From: Hydractinia symbiolongicarpus
Lineage: Eukaryota > Cnidaria > Hydrozoa > Anthoathecata > Hydractiniidae
Direction of reading: 5' to 3'
Length of the DNA: 64,000 bases
Assembly: GCF_029227915.1 (NCBI RefSeq)
Contig: NC_079876.1
Span: 37,369,828 to 37,433,827, forward strand
Part shown: positions 38,044 to 52,237 of the stretch, in pieces
Position numbering within the stretch: the stretch's first letter is position 1
Layout: every line of letters starts with the position of its first letter
Position numbers and translations under genes: made by a program
Notes under the pieces: generated by a model
The model's input: the letters and a program-made list of their open reading frames with translations, nothing else
Databases searched by the model: none
Told to the model about the DNA's origin: nothing

Positions 38044-38789
38044 ACTAGGTTGAATGTCTTTTAACAGTGAAAGGATTGACTGTGGGACTTAATTGAACTA
38101 ACTTTGGACTGTGACCTGATAAATGTGATAAATGAGACAATTGGACTCCAAGAAATAACATTCTTCTTAATTTGACGTGATTGCCGGAACTCAGCGATTA
38201 CAGTGGGCGCTGTGGTAGCGCTTCATTTAAAGGTTTATGTAAATAAGTCATTTTTTACTGTGGGGCCAATCCTAGCCGTTATCGGGCGCTGAAGAAATAG
38301 CGACAGTTTCAAAAACTACATTTCATTGACTTTCTAACGGTATCAATCCACTTCAGTTACAACGTTTGGGTCACGTATTCGTACCAACATGTATTTAGCG
38401 ATATTTTTCTCATATTACTAGGTTGCATCGCTTTTAACAGTGAAACGATTGACTGTGGGACAAAATTGGACTGATTTTGGACTGTGATCATATAAATGTT
38501 ATAACAGAGACAAGTTGACTCCAAGAAATAACATTCTTCTTAATTTTGCATGATTACCGGAACTCAGCGATTACACTGGGCGCTTTGGTATCGCTTCATT
38601 TAAAAATTTAGATAAATAAGTCATTCTTTACTGTGGGATCAATCCTATCCGTTATCGCGCGCTGAAGAAATAGCGATAGTTTCAAAAACTACATTTGATT
38701 GACTTTATAACGGTGTCAGTCCGTTTGAGTTGCAACGGTTGGGTCACATATTCGTACCAACATGTATTTAACGATATTTCTCTCATATT
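38044..38789. repeat. W-T-U-V HOR copy 4, truncated to two monomers
   Basis: W (38044) and T (38417) match copies 2 and 3 at +1494, but the T monomer then leads into an S monomer (38790) instead of U. The break lies near 38540, where TAATTTTGCATG appears in place of TAATTTGACATG. Private ATAACAGAGAC near 38503. Confidence 0.84.
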
Positions 38790-41700
38790 GCTAGGTTGCA
38801 TCGCTTTTATCAGTGAAACGATTGACTGTGGGACAAAATTGGACTGATTTTGGACTGAGATCATATAAATGTTATAAGTGAGACAAGTTGACTCCAAGAA
38901 ATAACATTCTTCTTAATTTGACGTGATTGCCGGAACTCAGCGATTACAGTGGGCGCTGTGGTAGCGCTTCATTTAAAAGTTTATGTAAATAAGTCATTCT
39001 TTACTGTGGGGCCAATCCTAGCCGTTATCGGGCGCTGAAGAAATAGCGACTGTTTCAAAAGCTACATTTCATTGACTTTCTAACGGTATCAATCCACTTC
39101 AGTTACAACGTTTGCGTCACGTATTCGTACCAACATGTATTTAGCGATATTTTTCTCATATTACTAGGTTGCATCGCTTTTAACAGTGAAACGAATGACT
39201 GTGGTACTAAATTGAACTGATTTTGGACTGTGACCTTATAAATGTTATAAGTGAGACAAGTGGACTCCAGGAAATAGCATACTTCTTAATTTGAAATGAT
39301 TGCCGAAACTCAGCGATTGCACTGGCCGCTGTGGTAGCGCTTCAATTAAGAATTTAGATAAATAAGTCATTCTTTACTGTGGGACCAATCTTAGCCGTTA
39401 TTGCGCGCTGAAGAAGTAGCGACAGTTTCAAAAACTACATTTCATTGTCTTTTTTACAGTATCAATCCGTTTGAAATACAACGGTTGAGTCACATATTCG
39501 TACCAACATGTATTTCGTGCTATTTGTCCGGTCTTACTAGGTTGTATGGCTTTTAACAGTTAAACAATTGACTGTTGGACTTAATTGAACTGATTATGGA
39601 CTGTGATCTTAAATATGTTATAAGTGAGACAAGTGGACTCTAAGAAATAGCAATCTTCTTAATTTGAAATGATTGCCGAAACTTAGCGATTACACTGGGC
39701 GCTTTAGTATCGCTTCATTTAAAAATTTAGATAAATAAGTCATTCTTTACTGTGGGATCAATCCTATCCGTTATCGCGCGCTGAAGAAATAGCGATAGTT
39801 TCAAAAACTACATTTGATTGACTTTATAACGGTGTCAGTCCGTTTGAGTTGCAACGGTTGGGTCACATATTCGTACCAACATGTATTTAACGATATTTCT
39901 TTCATATTGCTAGGTTGCATCGCTTTTAACAGTGAAACGAATGACTGTGGTACTAAATTGAACTGATTTTGGACTGTGACCTTATAAATGGTATAAGTGA
40001 GACAAGTGGACTCCAGGAAATAGCAATCTTCTTAATTTGAAATGATTGCCGAAACTCAGCGATTGCACTGGACGCTGTGGTAGCGCTTCAATTAAGAATT
40101 TAGATAAATAAGTCATTCTTTACTGTGGGACCAATCTTAGCCGTTATTGCGCGCTGAAGAAATAGCGACAGTTTCAAAAACTACATTTCATTGTCTTTCT
40201 AACAGTATCAATCCGTTTGAAATACAACGGTTGAGTCACATATTGGTACCAACATGTATTTCGTGCTATTTGTCCGGTCTTACTAGGTTGTATGGCTTTT
40301 AACAGTTAAACAATTGACTGTTGGACTTAATTGAACTGATTATGGACTGTGATTTTAAAAATGTTATAAGTGAGACAAGTGGACTCCAAGAAATAGCAAT
40401 CTTCTTAATTTGAAATGATTGCCGAAACTCAGCGATTGCACTGGACGCTGTGGTAGCGCTTCATTTAAGAATTAAGCTAGTCATTTTTTTACTGTGGGAC
40501 CAATCCTAGCCGTTAGCGCGTGCTGAAGAAATAGCGACAGTTTCAAAAACTACATTTCATTGACTTTCTAACGGTGTCAGTCCGTTTGAGTTACAACGGT
40601 TGGGTCACATATTCGTACCAACAAGTATTTAGCGAATTGTTTTTCTGATATTACTAGGTTGCATCGCTTTTAACAGTGAAACGATTGACTGTGGGACAAA
40701 ATTGGACTGATTTTCGACTGTGATCATATAAATGTTATAAGTGAGACAAGTTGTCTCCAAGAAATAATATTCTTCTTAATTTGAAATGATTGCCGAAACT
40801 CAGCGATTGCACTGGGCGCTGTGGTACCGCTTCATTTAAGAATTAAGCTAAAAAAAAGTCATTTTTTTACTGTGGGATCAATCCTATCCGTTATCGCGCG
40901 ATGAAGAAATAGCAACAGTTTTAAAAACTACATTTCATTGAATTTGTAACGGTGTCAGTCCGTTTGTGTTGCAACGGTTGTGTCACATATTCGTACCGAC
41001 ATGTATTTAGCGATATTTATCTGATATTACTAAGTTGCATCGCTTTTAGCAGTGAAACGATTGACTGTGGGACTTAATTGAACTAACTTTGGACTGTGAC
41101 CTGATAAATGTGATAAATGAGACAATTGGACTCCAAGAAATAACATTCTTCTTAATTTGACGTGATTGCCGGAACTCAGCGATTACACAGGGCGCTGTGG
41201 TAGCGCTTCATTTAAGAATTCAGATAAATGAGTCATTCTTTACTGTGTGACCAATCCTAGCCCTTATCGCGTGCTGAAGAAATAGCGACAGTTTCTAATA
41301 CTACATTTCACAGACTTTCTAACGGTGTCAGTCCGTTTGAGTTTCAACGGTTGGGTCACATATTCGTACCAACATGTACTTAGCGATATTTTTCTCATAT
41401 TGCTAGGTTGCATCGCTTTTAACAGTGAAACGATTGACTGTGGGACAAAATTGGACTGATTTTGGACTGTGATCATATAAATGTTATAAGTGAGACAAGT
41501 TGACTCCAAGAAATAACATTCTTCTTAATTTGAAATGATTGCCGAAACTCAGCGATTGCACTGGACGATGTGGTAGCGCTTCATTTAAGAATTAAACTAC
41601 AAAAAGTCATTTTTTTACTGTGGGATCAATCCTATCCGTTATCGCGCGCTGAAGAAATAGCGACAGTTTCAAAAACTACATTTCATTGACTTTGTAACGG

Positions 41701-42896
41701 TGTCAGTCCGTTTGTGTTGCAACGGTTGTGTCACATATTCGTACCGACATGTATTTAGCGATACTTATCTGATATTACTAAGTTGCATCGCTTTTAGCAG
41801 TGAAACGATTGACTGTGGGACTTAATTGAACTAACTTTGGACTGTGATCTGATAAATGTGATAAATGAGACAATTGGACTCCACGAAATAACATTCTTCT
41901 TAATTTTGACATGATTACCGGAACTCAGCGATTACACTGTGCGCTGTGGTAGCACTTCATTTAAAAATTTAGATAAATAAGTCATTCTTTACTGTGGGAT
42001 CAATCCTATCCGTTAGCGCGCTCAAGAATTAGAGACAGTTTCAAAAACTACATTTCATTGTCTTTCTAACAGTATCAATCCGTTTGAAATACAACGGTTG
42101 AGTCACATATTCGTACCAACATGTATTTCGTGCTGTTTTTCCGGTCTTACTAGGTTGTGTGGCTTTTAACAGTTAAACAATTGACTGTTGGACTTAATTG
42201 AACTGATTATGGACTGTGATCTTAAAAATGTTATAAGTGAGACAAGTGGACTCCAAGAAATAGCAATCTTCTTAATTTGAAATGATTGCCGAAACTCAGC
42301 GATTGCACTGGACGCTGTGGTAGCGCTTCATTTAAGAATTAAGCTACAAAAAGTCATTTTTTTACTGTGGGACCAATCCTAGCCCTTATCGCGTGCTGAA
42401 GAAATAGCGACAGTTTCTAATACTACATTTCACTGACTTTCTAACGGTGTCAGTCCGTTTGAGTTTCAACGGTTGGGTCACATATTCGTACCAACATGTA
42501 TTTAGCGATATTTCTCTCATATTGCTAGGTTGCATCGCTTTTAACAGTGAAACGATTGACTGTGGGACAAAATTGGACTGATTTTGGACTGTGATCATAT
42601 AAATGTTATAAGTGAGACAAGTTGACTCCAAGAAATAACATTCTTCTTAATTTTGCATGATTACCGGAACTCAGCGATTACACTGGGCGCTTTGGTATCG
42701 CTTCATTTAAAAATTTAGATAAATAAGTCATTCTTTACTGTGGGATCAATCCTATCCGTTATCGCGCGCTGAAGAAATAGCGATAGTTTCAAAAACTACA
42801 TTTGATTGACTTTATAACGGTGTCAGTCCGTTTGAGTTGCAACGGTTGGGTCACATATTCGTACCAACATGTATTTAACGATATTTCTCTCATATT
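38790..42896. repeat. 11-mer HOR (4107 bp)
   Basis: Eleven monomers with anchors 38790 to 42524. The first five recur at +4107 (42897, 43270, 43643, 44016, 44389) with shared private marks: TTTTGCATG (38544 and 42651), GTCTTTTTTACAG (39448 and 43555), GAAGTAGCG and AAATGGTATAAG. The last three recur at +2980/2981. The middle three (40653, 41029, 41402) have no counterpart in the second copy. Confidence 0.88.
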
Positions 42897-45877
42897 GCTA
42901 GGTTGCATCGCTTTTAACAGTGAAACGATTGACTGTGGGACAAAATTGGACTGATTTTGGACTGAGATCATATAAATGTTATAAGTGAGACAAGTTGACT
43001 CCAAGAAATAACATTCTTCTTAATTTGACGTGATTGCCGGAACTCAGCGATTACAGTGGGCGCTGTGGTAGCGCTTCATTTAAAAGTTTATGTAAATAAG
43101 TCATTCTTTACTGTGGGGCCAATCCTAGCCGTTATCGGGCGCTGAAGAAATAGCGACAGTTTCAAAAGCTACATTTCATTGACTTTCTAACGGTATCAAT
43201 CCACTTCAGTTACAACGTTTGCGTCACGTATTCGTACCAACATGTATTTAGCGAAATTTTTCTCATATTACTAGGTTGCATCGCTTTTAACAGTGAAACG
43301 AATGACTGTGGTACTAAATTGAACTGATTTTGGACTGTGACCTTATAAATGTTATAAGTGAGACAAGTGGACTCCAGGAAATAGCAATCTTCGTAATTTG
43401 AAATGATTGCCGAAACTCAGCGATTGCACTGGCCGCTGTGGTAGCGCTTCAATTAAGAATTTAGATAAATAAGTCATTCTTTACTGTGGGACCAATCTTA
43501 GCCGTTATTGCGCGCTGAAGAAGTAGCGACAGTTTCAAAAACTACATTTCATTGTCTTTTTTACAGTATCAATCCGTTTGAAATACAACGGTTGAGTCAC
43601 ATATTCGTACCAACATGTATTTCGTGCTATTTGTCCGGTCTTACTAGGTTGTATGGCTTTTAACAGTTAAACAATTGACTGTTGGACTTAATTGAACTGA
43701 TTATGGACTGTGATCTTAAATATGTTATAAGTGAGACAAGTGGACTCTAAGAAATAGCAATCTTCTTAATTTGAAATGATTGCCGAAACTTAGCGAATAC
43801 ACTGGGCGCTTTAGTATCGCTTCATTTAAAAATTTAGATAAATAAGTCATTCTTTACTGTGGGATCAATCCTATCCGTTGTCGCGCGCTGAAGAAATAGC
43901 GATAGTTTGAAAAACTACATTTGATTGACTTTATAACGGTGTCAGTCCGTTTGAGTTGCAACGGTTGGGTCACATATTCGTACCAACATGTATTTAACGA
44001 TATTTCTCTCATATTGCTAGGTTGCATCGCTTTTAACAGTGAAACGAATGACTGTGGTACTAAATTGAACTGATTTTGGACTGTGACCTTATAAATGGTA
44101 TAAGTGAGACAAGTGGACTCCAGGAAATAGCAATCTTCTTAATTTGAAATGATTGCCGAAACACAGCGATTGCACTGGACGCTGTGGTAGCGCTTCAATT
44201 AAGAATTTAGATAAATAAGTCATTCTTTACTGTGGGACCAATCTTAGCCGTTATTGCGCGCTGAAGAAATAGCGACAGTTTCAAAAACTACATTTCATTG
44301 TCTTTCTAACAGTATCAATCCGTTTGAAATACAACGGTTGAGTCACATATTCGTACCAACATGTATTTCGTGCTATTTGTCCGGTCTTACTAGGTTGTAT
44401 GGCTTTTAACAGTTAAACAATTGACTGTTGGACTTAATTGAACTGATTATGGACTGTGATCTTAAAAATGTTATAAGTGAGACAAGTGGACTCCAAGAAA
44501 TAGCAATCTTCTTAATTTGAAATGATTGCCGAAACTCAGCGATTGCACTGGACGCTGTGGTAGCGCTTCATTTAAGAATTAAGCTAGTCATTTTTTTACT
44601 GTGGGACCAATCCTAGCCGTTAGCGCGTGCTGAAGAAATAGCGACAGTTTCAAAAACTACATTTCATTGACTTTGTAACGGTGTCAGTCCGTTTGTGTTG
44701 CAACGGTTGTGTCACATATTCGTACCGACATGTATTTAGCGATACTTATCTGATATTACTAAGTTGCATCGCTTTTAGCAGTGAAACGATTGACTGTGGG
44801 ACTTAATTGAACTAACTTTGGACTGTGATCTGATAAATGTGATAAATGAGACAATTGGACTCCAAGAAATAACATTTTTCTTAATTTGACGTGATTGCCG
44901 GAACTCAGCGATTACACTGTGCGCTGTGGTAGCACTTCATTTAAAAATTTAGATAAATAAGTCATTCTTTACTGTGGGATCAATCCTATCCGTTAGCGCG
45001 CTCAAGAATTAGAGACAGTTTCAAAAACTACATTTCATTGTCTTTCTAACAGTATCAATCCGTTTGAAATACAACGGTTGAGTCACATATTCGTACCAAC
45101 ATGTATTTCGTGCTGTTTTTCCGGTCTTACTAGGTTGTGTGGCTTTTAACAGTTAAACAATTGACTGTTGGACTTAATTGAACTGATTATGGACTGTGAT
45201 CTTAAAAATGTTATAAGTGAGACAAGTGGACTCCAAGAAATAGCAATCTTCTTAATTTGAAATGATTGCCGAAACTCAGCGATTGCACTGGACGCTGTGG
45301 TAGCGCTTCATTTAAGAATTAAGCTACAAAAAGTCATTTTTTTACTGTGGGACCAATCCTAGCCCTTATCGCGTGCTGAAGAAATAGCGACAGTTTCTAA
45401 TACTACATTTCACTGACTTTCTAACGGTGTCAGTCCGTTTGAGTTTCAACGGTTGGGTCACATATTCGTACCAACATGTATTTAGCGATATTTCTCTCAT
45501 ATTGCTAGGTTGCATCGATTTTAACAGTGAAACGATTGACTGTGGGACAAAATTGGACTGATTTTGGACTGTGATCATATAAATGTTATAAGTGAGACAA
45601 GTTGACTCCAAGAAATAACATTCTTCTTAATTTTGACATGATTACCGGAACTCAGCGATTACACTGTGCGCTGTGGTAGCACTTCATTTAAAAATTTAGA
45701 TAAATAAGTCATTCTTTACTGTGGGATCAATCCTATCCGTTATCGCGCGCTGAAGAAATAGCGATAGTTTCAAAAACTACATTTCATTGACTTTCTAGCG
45801 GTATCAATCCACTTCAGTTACAACGTTTGCGTCACATATTCGTACCAACATGTTTTTAGCGATATTTTTCTCATATC
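42897..45877. repeat. 8-mer, shortened copy of the 11-mer HOR (2981 bp)
   Basis: It equals the 11-mer minus its monomers 6-8. Up to about 44635 it follows 38790 onward (AAGCTAGTCATTTTTTT at 44580); after about 44675 it follows 41690 onward (CTTTGTAACGG, TACCGACATG, GATACTTATCTG). The switch lies inside CGACAGTTTCAAAAACTAC, a stretch common to both parents. Confidence 0.87.
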
Positions 45878-47375
45878 ACTAGGTTGCATCGCTTTTAACA
45901 GTGAAACGATTGACTTTGGGACCAAATTGGACTGATTTTGGACTGTGATCATATAAATGTTATAAGTGAGACAAGTTGACTCCAAGAAATAACATTCTTC
46001 TTAATTTGACATGATTGCCGAAACTCAACGATTACACTGGGCACTGTGGTAGCGCTTCATTTAAGAATTAAGCTAAAAAAAGTCATTTTTTTACTGTGGG
46101 ACCAATCCTATCCGTTATCGCGCGCTGAAGAAATAGTGATAGTTTCAAAAACTACATTTCATTGACTTTCTAACGGTGTCAGTCCGTTTGAGTTGCAACG
46201 GTTATGTCACATATTCGTACCGACATGTATTTAGCAATTTTTATCTGATATTACTAAGTTGCATCGCTTTTAGCAGTGAAACGATTGAATGTGAGACTAA
46301 ATTGAACTAACTTTGGACTGTGACCTGATAAATGTGATAAATGAGACAATTGGACTCCAAGAAATAACATTCTTCTTAATTTGCCATGATTGCCGAAACT
46401 CAACAATTACACTGGGCGCTGTGGTACCGCTTCATTTAAAAATTTAGATAAATAAGTCATTCTTTACTGTGGGACCAATCCTACCCGTTATCGGGCGCTG
46501 AAGAAATAGCGACAGTTTCAAAAACTACATTTAATTGAGTTTCTAACGGTAACAATCCACTTCAGTGACAACGTTTGCGTCACATATTCGTACCAACATG
46601 TATTTAGCGATATTTTTCTCATATTACTAGGTTGCATCGCTTTTAACAGTGAAACGATTGACTGTGGGACTAAATTGGACTGATTTTGAACTGTGATCAT
46701 ATAAATGTTATAAGTGAGACAAGTTGACTCCAAGAAATAACCTTCTTCTTAATTTGACATGATTGCCGAAACTCAACGATTACACTGGGCGCTGTGGTAG
46801 CGCTTCATTTAAGAATTAAGCTAAAAAAAGTCATTTTCTTACTGTGGGACCAATCCTAGCCATTAGCGCGCTTAAGAAATAGAGACAGTTTCAAATACTA
46901 CATTTCACTGACTTTCTAACGGTGTCAGTCCGTTTGAAATACAATGGTTGAGTCACATATTCGTACCAACATGTATTTCGTGCAGTTTTTCCGGTCTTAC
47001 TAGGTTGTATGGCTTTTAACAGTTAAACAATTGACTGTTGGACTTAATTGAACTGATTATGGACTGTGATCTTAAAAATGTTATAAGTGAGACAAGTGGA
47101 CTCCAAAAAATAGCAATCTTCTTAATTTGAAATGATTGCCGAAACTCAGCGATTGCACTGGACGCTGTGGTAGCGCTTCATTTAAGAATTAAGCTACGAA
47201 AAGTCATTTTTTTACTGTAGGACCAATCCTAGCCGTTAGCGCGTGCTGAAGAAATAGCGACAGTTTCCAAAACTACATTTCATTGACTTTCTAACGGTGT
47301 CAGTCCGTTTGAGTTACAACGGTTGGGTCACATATTCGTACCAACATGTATTTAGCGAATTGTTTTTCTGATATT
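45878..47375. repeat. Four monomers partly in 7-mer register
   Basis: Monomers at 45878, 46253 and 46626 match 48497, 48872 and 49245 at +2619 (TGTTTTTAGCG type, TTAGCAATT type with TGTGAGAC, and TAACAATCCACTTCAG type). The S-like monomer at 45504 likewise matches 48124. The fourth, at 46999, is a U monomer (GTGCAGTTTTTCCGG) with no equivalent in the later copies. Confidence 0.75.
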
Positions 47376-49993
47376 ACTAGGTTGCATCGCTTTTAACAGT
47401 GAAACGATTGACTGTGGGACAAAATTGGACTGATTTTGGACTGTGATCATATAAATGTTATAAGTGAGACAAGTTGACTCCAAGAAATAACATTCTTCTT
47501 AATTTGAAATGATTGCCGAAACTCAGCGATTGCACTGGACGCTGTCGTACCGCTTCATTTAAGAATTAAGCTACGAAAAGTCATTTTTTTATTGTGGGAG
47601 CAATCCTATCCGTTATCGCGCGCTGAAGAAATAGCGACAGTTTCAAAAACTACATTTCATTGACTTTGTAACGGTGTCAGTCCGTTTGTGTTGCAACGGT
47701 TGTGTCACATATTCGTACCGACATGTATTTAGCGATATTTATCTGATATTACTAATTTGCATCGCTTTTAGCAGTGAAACGATTGACTGTGGGACTTAAT
47801 TGAACTAACTTTGGACTGTGACCTGATAAATGTGATAAATGAGTTAATTGGACTCCAAGAAATAACATTCTTCTTAATTTGACGTGATTGCCGGAACTTC
47901 GCGATTACACAAGGCGCTGTGGTAGCGCTTCATTTAAGAATTCAGATAAATGAGTCATCCTTTACTGTGTGACCAATCCTAGCCCTTATCGCGTGCTGAA
48001 GAAATAGCGACAGTTTCTAATACTACATTTCACTGACTTTCTAACGGTGTCAGTCCGTTTGAGTTTCAACGGTTGGGTCACATATTCGTACCAACATGTA
48101 TTTAGCGATATTTTTCTCATATTGCTAGGTTGCATCGCTTTTAACAGTGAAACGATTGACTGTGGGACAAAATTGGACTGATTTTGGACTGTGATCATAT
48201 AAATGTTATAAGTGAGACAAGTTGACTCCAAGAAATAACATTCTTCTTAATTTGACATGATTACCGGAACTCAGCGATTACACTGGACGCTGTGGTAGCG
48301 CTTCATTTAAAAATTTGGATAAATAAGTCATTCTTTACTGTGGGATCAATCCTATCCGTTATCGCGCGCTGAAGAAATAGCGATAGTTTCAAAAACTACC
48401 TTTCATTGACTTTCTAGCGGTATCAATCCACTTCAGTTACAACGTTTGCGTCACATATTCGTACCAACATGTTTTAAGCGATATTTTTCTCATATTACTA
48501 GGTTGCATCGCTTTTAACAGTGAAACGATTGACTGTGGGACCAAATTGGACTGATTTTGGACTGTGATAATACAAATGTTATAAGTGAGACAAGTTGACT
48601 CCAAGAAATAACATTCTTCTTAATTTGACATGATTGCCGAAACTCAACGATTACACTGGGCACTGTGGTAGCGCTTCATTTAAGAATTAAGCTAAAAAAA
48701 GTCATTTTTTTACTGTGGGACCAATCCTATCCGTTATCGCGCGCTGAAGAAATAGTGATAGTTTCAAAAACTACATTTCATTGAATTTCTAACGGTGTCA
48801 GTCCGTTTGAGTTGCAACGGTTGTGTCACATATTCGTACCGACATGTATTTAGCAATTCTTATCTGATATTACTAAGTTGCATCGCTTTTAGCAGTGAAA
48901 CGATTGAATGTGAGACTTAATTGAACTAACTTTTGACTGTGACCTGATAAATGTGATAAATGAGACAATTGGACTCCAAGAAATAACATTCTTCTTAATT
49001 TGACATGATTGCCGAAACTCAACAATTACACTGGGCGCTGTGGTACCGCTTCATTTAAAAATTTAGATAAATAAGTCATTCTTTACTGTGGGACCAATCC
49101 TAGCCGTTATCGGGCGCTGAAGAAATAGCGACAGTTTCAAAAACTACATTTAATTGAGTTTCTAACGGTAACAATCCACTTCAGTTACAACGTTTGCGTC
49201 ACATATTCGTACCAACATGTATTTAGCGATATTTTTCTCATATTACTAGGTTGCATCGCTTTTAACAGTGAAACGATTGACTGTGGGACTAAATTGGACT
49301 GATTTTGAACTGTGATCATATAAATGTTATAAGTGAGACAAGTTGACTCCAAGAAATAACATTCTTCTTAATTTGACTTGATTGCCGAAACTCAACGATT
49401 GCAGTGGGCGCTGTGGTAGCGCTTCATTTAAGAACTAAGCTAAAAAAAGTCATTTTCTTACTGTGGGACCAATCCTAGCCATTAGCGCGCTTAAGAAATA
49501 GAGACAGTTTCCAATACTACATTTCACTGACTTTCTAACGGTGTCAGTCCGTTTGAGTTTCAACGGTTGGGGCACATATTCGCACCAAAATGTATTTAGC
49601 GATATTTTTCTCATATTACTAGGTTGCATCGCTTTTAACAGTGAAACGATTGACTGTGGGACAAAATTGGACTGATTTTGGACTGTGATCATATAAATTT
49701 TATAAGTGAGACAAGTGGACTCCTAGAAATAACATTCTTTTTAATTTGACATGATTGCCAGAACTCAGCGATGACACTGGGCGCTGTGGTAGCGCTTCAT
49801 TTAAGAATTAAGCTACAAAAAGTCATTTTTTACTGTGGGACCAATCCTAGCCGATAGCGCGTGCTGAAGAAATAGCGACAGTTTCAAAAACTACATTTCA
49901 ATGACTTTCTATCGGTGTCAGTCCGTTTGAGTTACAACGGTTGGGTCACATATTCGTACCAACATGTATTTAGCGAATTGTTTTTCTGATATT
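47376..49993. repeat. 7-mer HOR copy 1 (2618 bp)
   Basis: Anchors 47376, 47751, 48124, 48497, 48872 and 49245 recur at +2618 (49994 to 51863). The private ACTAATTTGC (47751 and 50369) and GGAACTTCGCG with ACACAAGGCGC are shared. The seventh monomer (49618, TTCGCACCAAAATG) is not followed in the second copy. Confidence 0.88.
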
Positions 49994-52237
49994 ACTAGGT
50001 TGCATCGCTTTTAACAGTGAAACGATTGACTGTGGGACAAAATTGGACTGATTTTGGACTGTGATCATATAAATGTTATAAGTGAGACAAGTTGACTCCA
50101 AGAAATAACATTCTTCTTAATTTGAAATGATTGCCGAAACTCAGCGATTGCACTGGACGCTGTGGTACCGCTTCATTTAAGAATTAAGCTACGAAAAGTC
50201 ATTTTTTTATTGTGGGAGCAATCCTCTCCGTTATCGCGCGCTGAAGAAATAGCGACAGTTTCAAAAACTACATTTCATTGACTTTGTAACGGTGTCAGTC
50301 CGTTTGTGTTGCAACGGTTGTGTCACATATTCGTACCGACATGTATTTAGCGATATTTATCTGATATTACTAATTTGCATCGCTTTTAGCAGTGAAACGA
50401 TTGACTGTGGGACTTAATTGAACTAACTTTGGACTGTGACCTGATAAATGTGATAAATGAGACAATTGGACTCCAAGAAATAACATTCTTCTTAATTTGA
50501 CGTGATTGCCGGAACTTCGCGATTACACAAGGCGCTGTGGTAGCGCTTCATTTAAGAATTCAGATAAATGAGTCATCCTTTACTGTGTGACCAATCCTAG
50601 CCCTTATCGCGTGCTGAAGAAATAGCGACAGTTTCTAATACTACATTTCACTGACTTTCTAACGGTGTCAGTCCGTTTGAGTTTCAACGATTGGGTCACA
50701 TATTCGTACCAACATGTATTTAGCGATATTTTTCTCATATTGCTAGGTTGCATCGCTCTTAACAGTGAAACGATTGACTGTGGGACAAAATTGGACTGAT
50801 TTTGGACTGTGATCATATAAATGTTATAAGTGAGACAAGTTGACTCCAAGAAATAACATTCTTCTTAATTTGACATGATTACCGGAACTCAGCTATTACA
50901 CTGGACGCTGTGGTAGCGCTTCATTTAAAAATTTGGATAAATCAGTCATTCTTTACTGTGGGATCAATCCTATCCGTTATCGCGCGCTGAAGAAATAGCG
51001 ATAGTTTCAAAAACTACATTTCATTGACTTTCTAGCGGTATCAATCCACTTCAGTTACAACGTTTGCGTTACATATTCGTACCAACATGTTTTTAGCGAT
51101 ATTTTTCTCATATTACTAGGTTGCATCGCTTTTAACAGTGAAACGATTGACTGTGGGACCAAATTGGACTGATTTTGGACTGTGATAATATAAATGTTAT
51201 AAGTGAGACAAGTTGACTCCAAGAAATAACATTCTTCTTAATTTGACATGATTGCCGAAACTCAACGATTACACTGGGCACTGTGGTAGCGCTTCATTTA
51301 AGAATTAAGCTAAAAAAAGTCATTTTTTTACTGTGGGACCAATCCTATCCGTTATCGCGCGCTGAAGAAATAGTGATAGTTTCAAAAACTACATTTCATT
51401 GAATTTCTAACGGTGTCAGTCCGTTTGAGTTGCAACGGTTGTGTCACATATTCGTACCGACATGTATTTAGCAATTCTTATCTGATATTACTAAGTTGCA
51501 TCGCTTTTAGCAGTGAAACGATTGAATGTGAGACTTAATTGAACTAACTTTGGACTGTGACCTGATAAATGTGATAAATGAGACAATTGGACTCCAAGAA
51601 ATAACATTCTTCTTAATTTGACATGATTGCCGAAACTCAACAATTACACTGGGCGCTGTGGTACCGCTTCATTTAAAAATTTAGATAAATAAGTCATTCT
51701 TTACTGTGGGACCAATCCTAGCCGTTATCGGGCGCTGAAGCAATAGCGACAGTTTCAAAAACTACATTTAATTGAGTTTCTAACGGTAACAATCCACTTC
51801 AGTTACAACGTTTGCGTCACATATTCGTACCAACATGTATTTAGCGATATTTTTCTCATATTACTAGGTTGCATCGCTTTTAACAGTGAAACGATTGACT
51901 GTGGGACTAAATTGGACTGATTTTGAACTGTGATCATATAAATGTTATAAGTGAGACAAGTTGACTCCAAGAAATAACATTCTTCTTAATTTGACATGAT
52001 TGCCGAAACTCAACTATTGCAGTGGGCGCTGTGGTAGCGCTTCATTTAAGAACTAAGCTAAAAAAAGTCATTTTCTTACTGTGGGACCAATCCTATCCAT
52101 TATCGCGCGCTGAAGAAATAGCGATAGTTTCAAAAACTACATTTCATTGACTTTCTAGCGGTATCAATCCACTTCAGTTACAACGTTTGCGTCACATATT
52201 CGTACCAACATGTTTTTAGCGATATTTTTCTCATATT
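49994..52237. repeat. 7-mer HOR copy 2, six monomers (2244 bp)
   Basis: It follows copy 1 to about 52090, through AAGAACTAAGCTAAAAAAAG, then continues with TATCCATTATCGCGCGC instead of TAGCCATTAGCGCGC, entering a TGTTTTTAGCG monomer. The seventh monomer is thus replaced and the next HOR begins. Confidence 0.86.
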
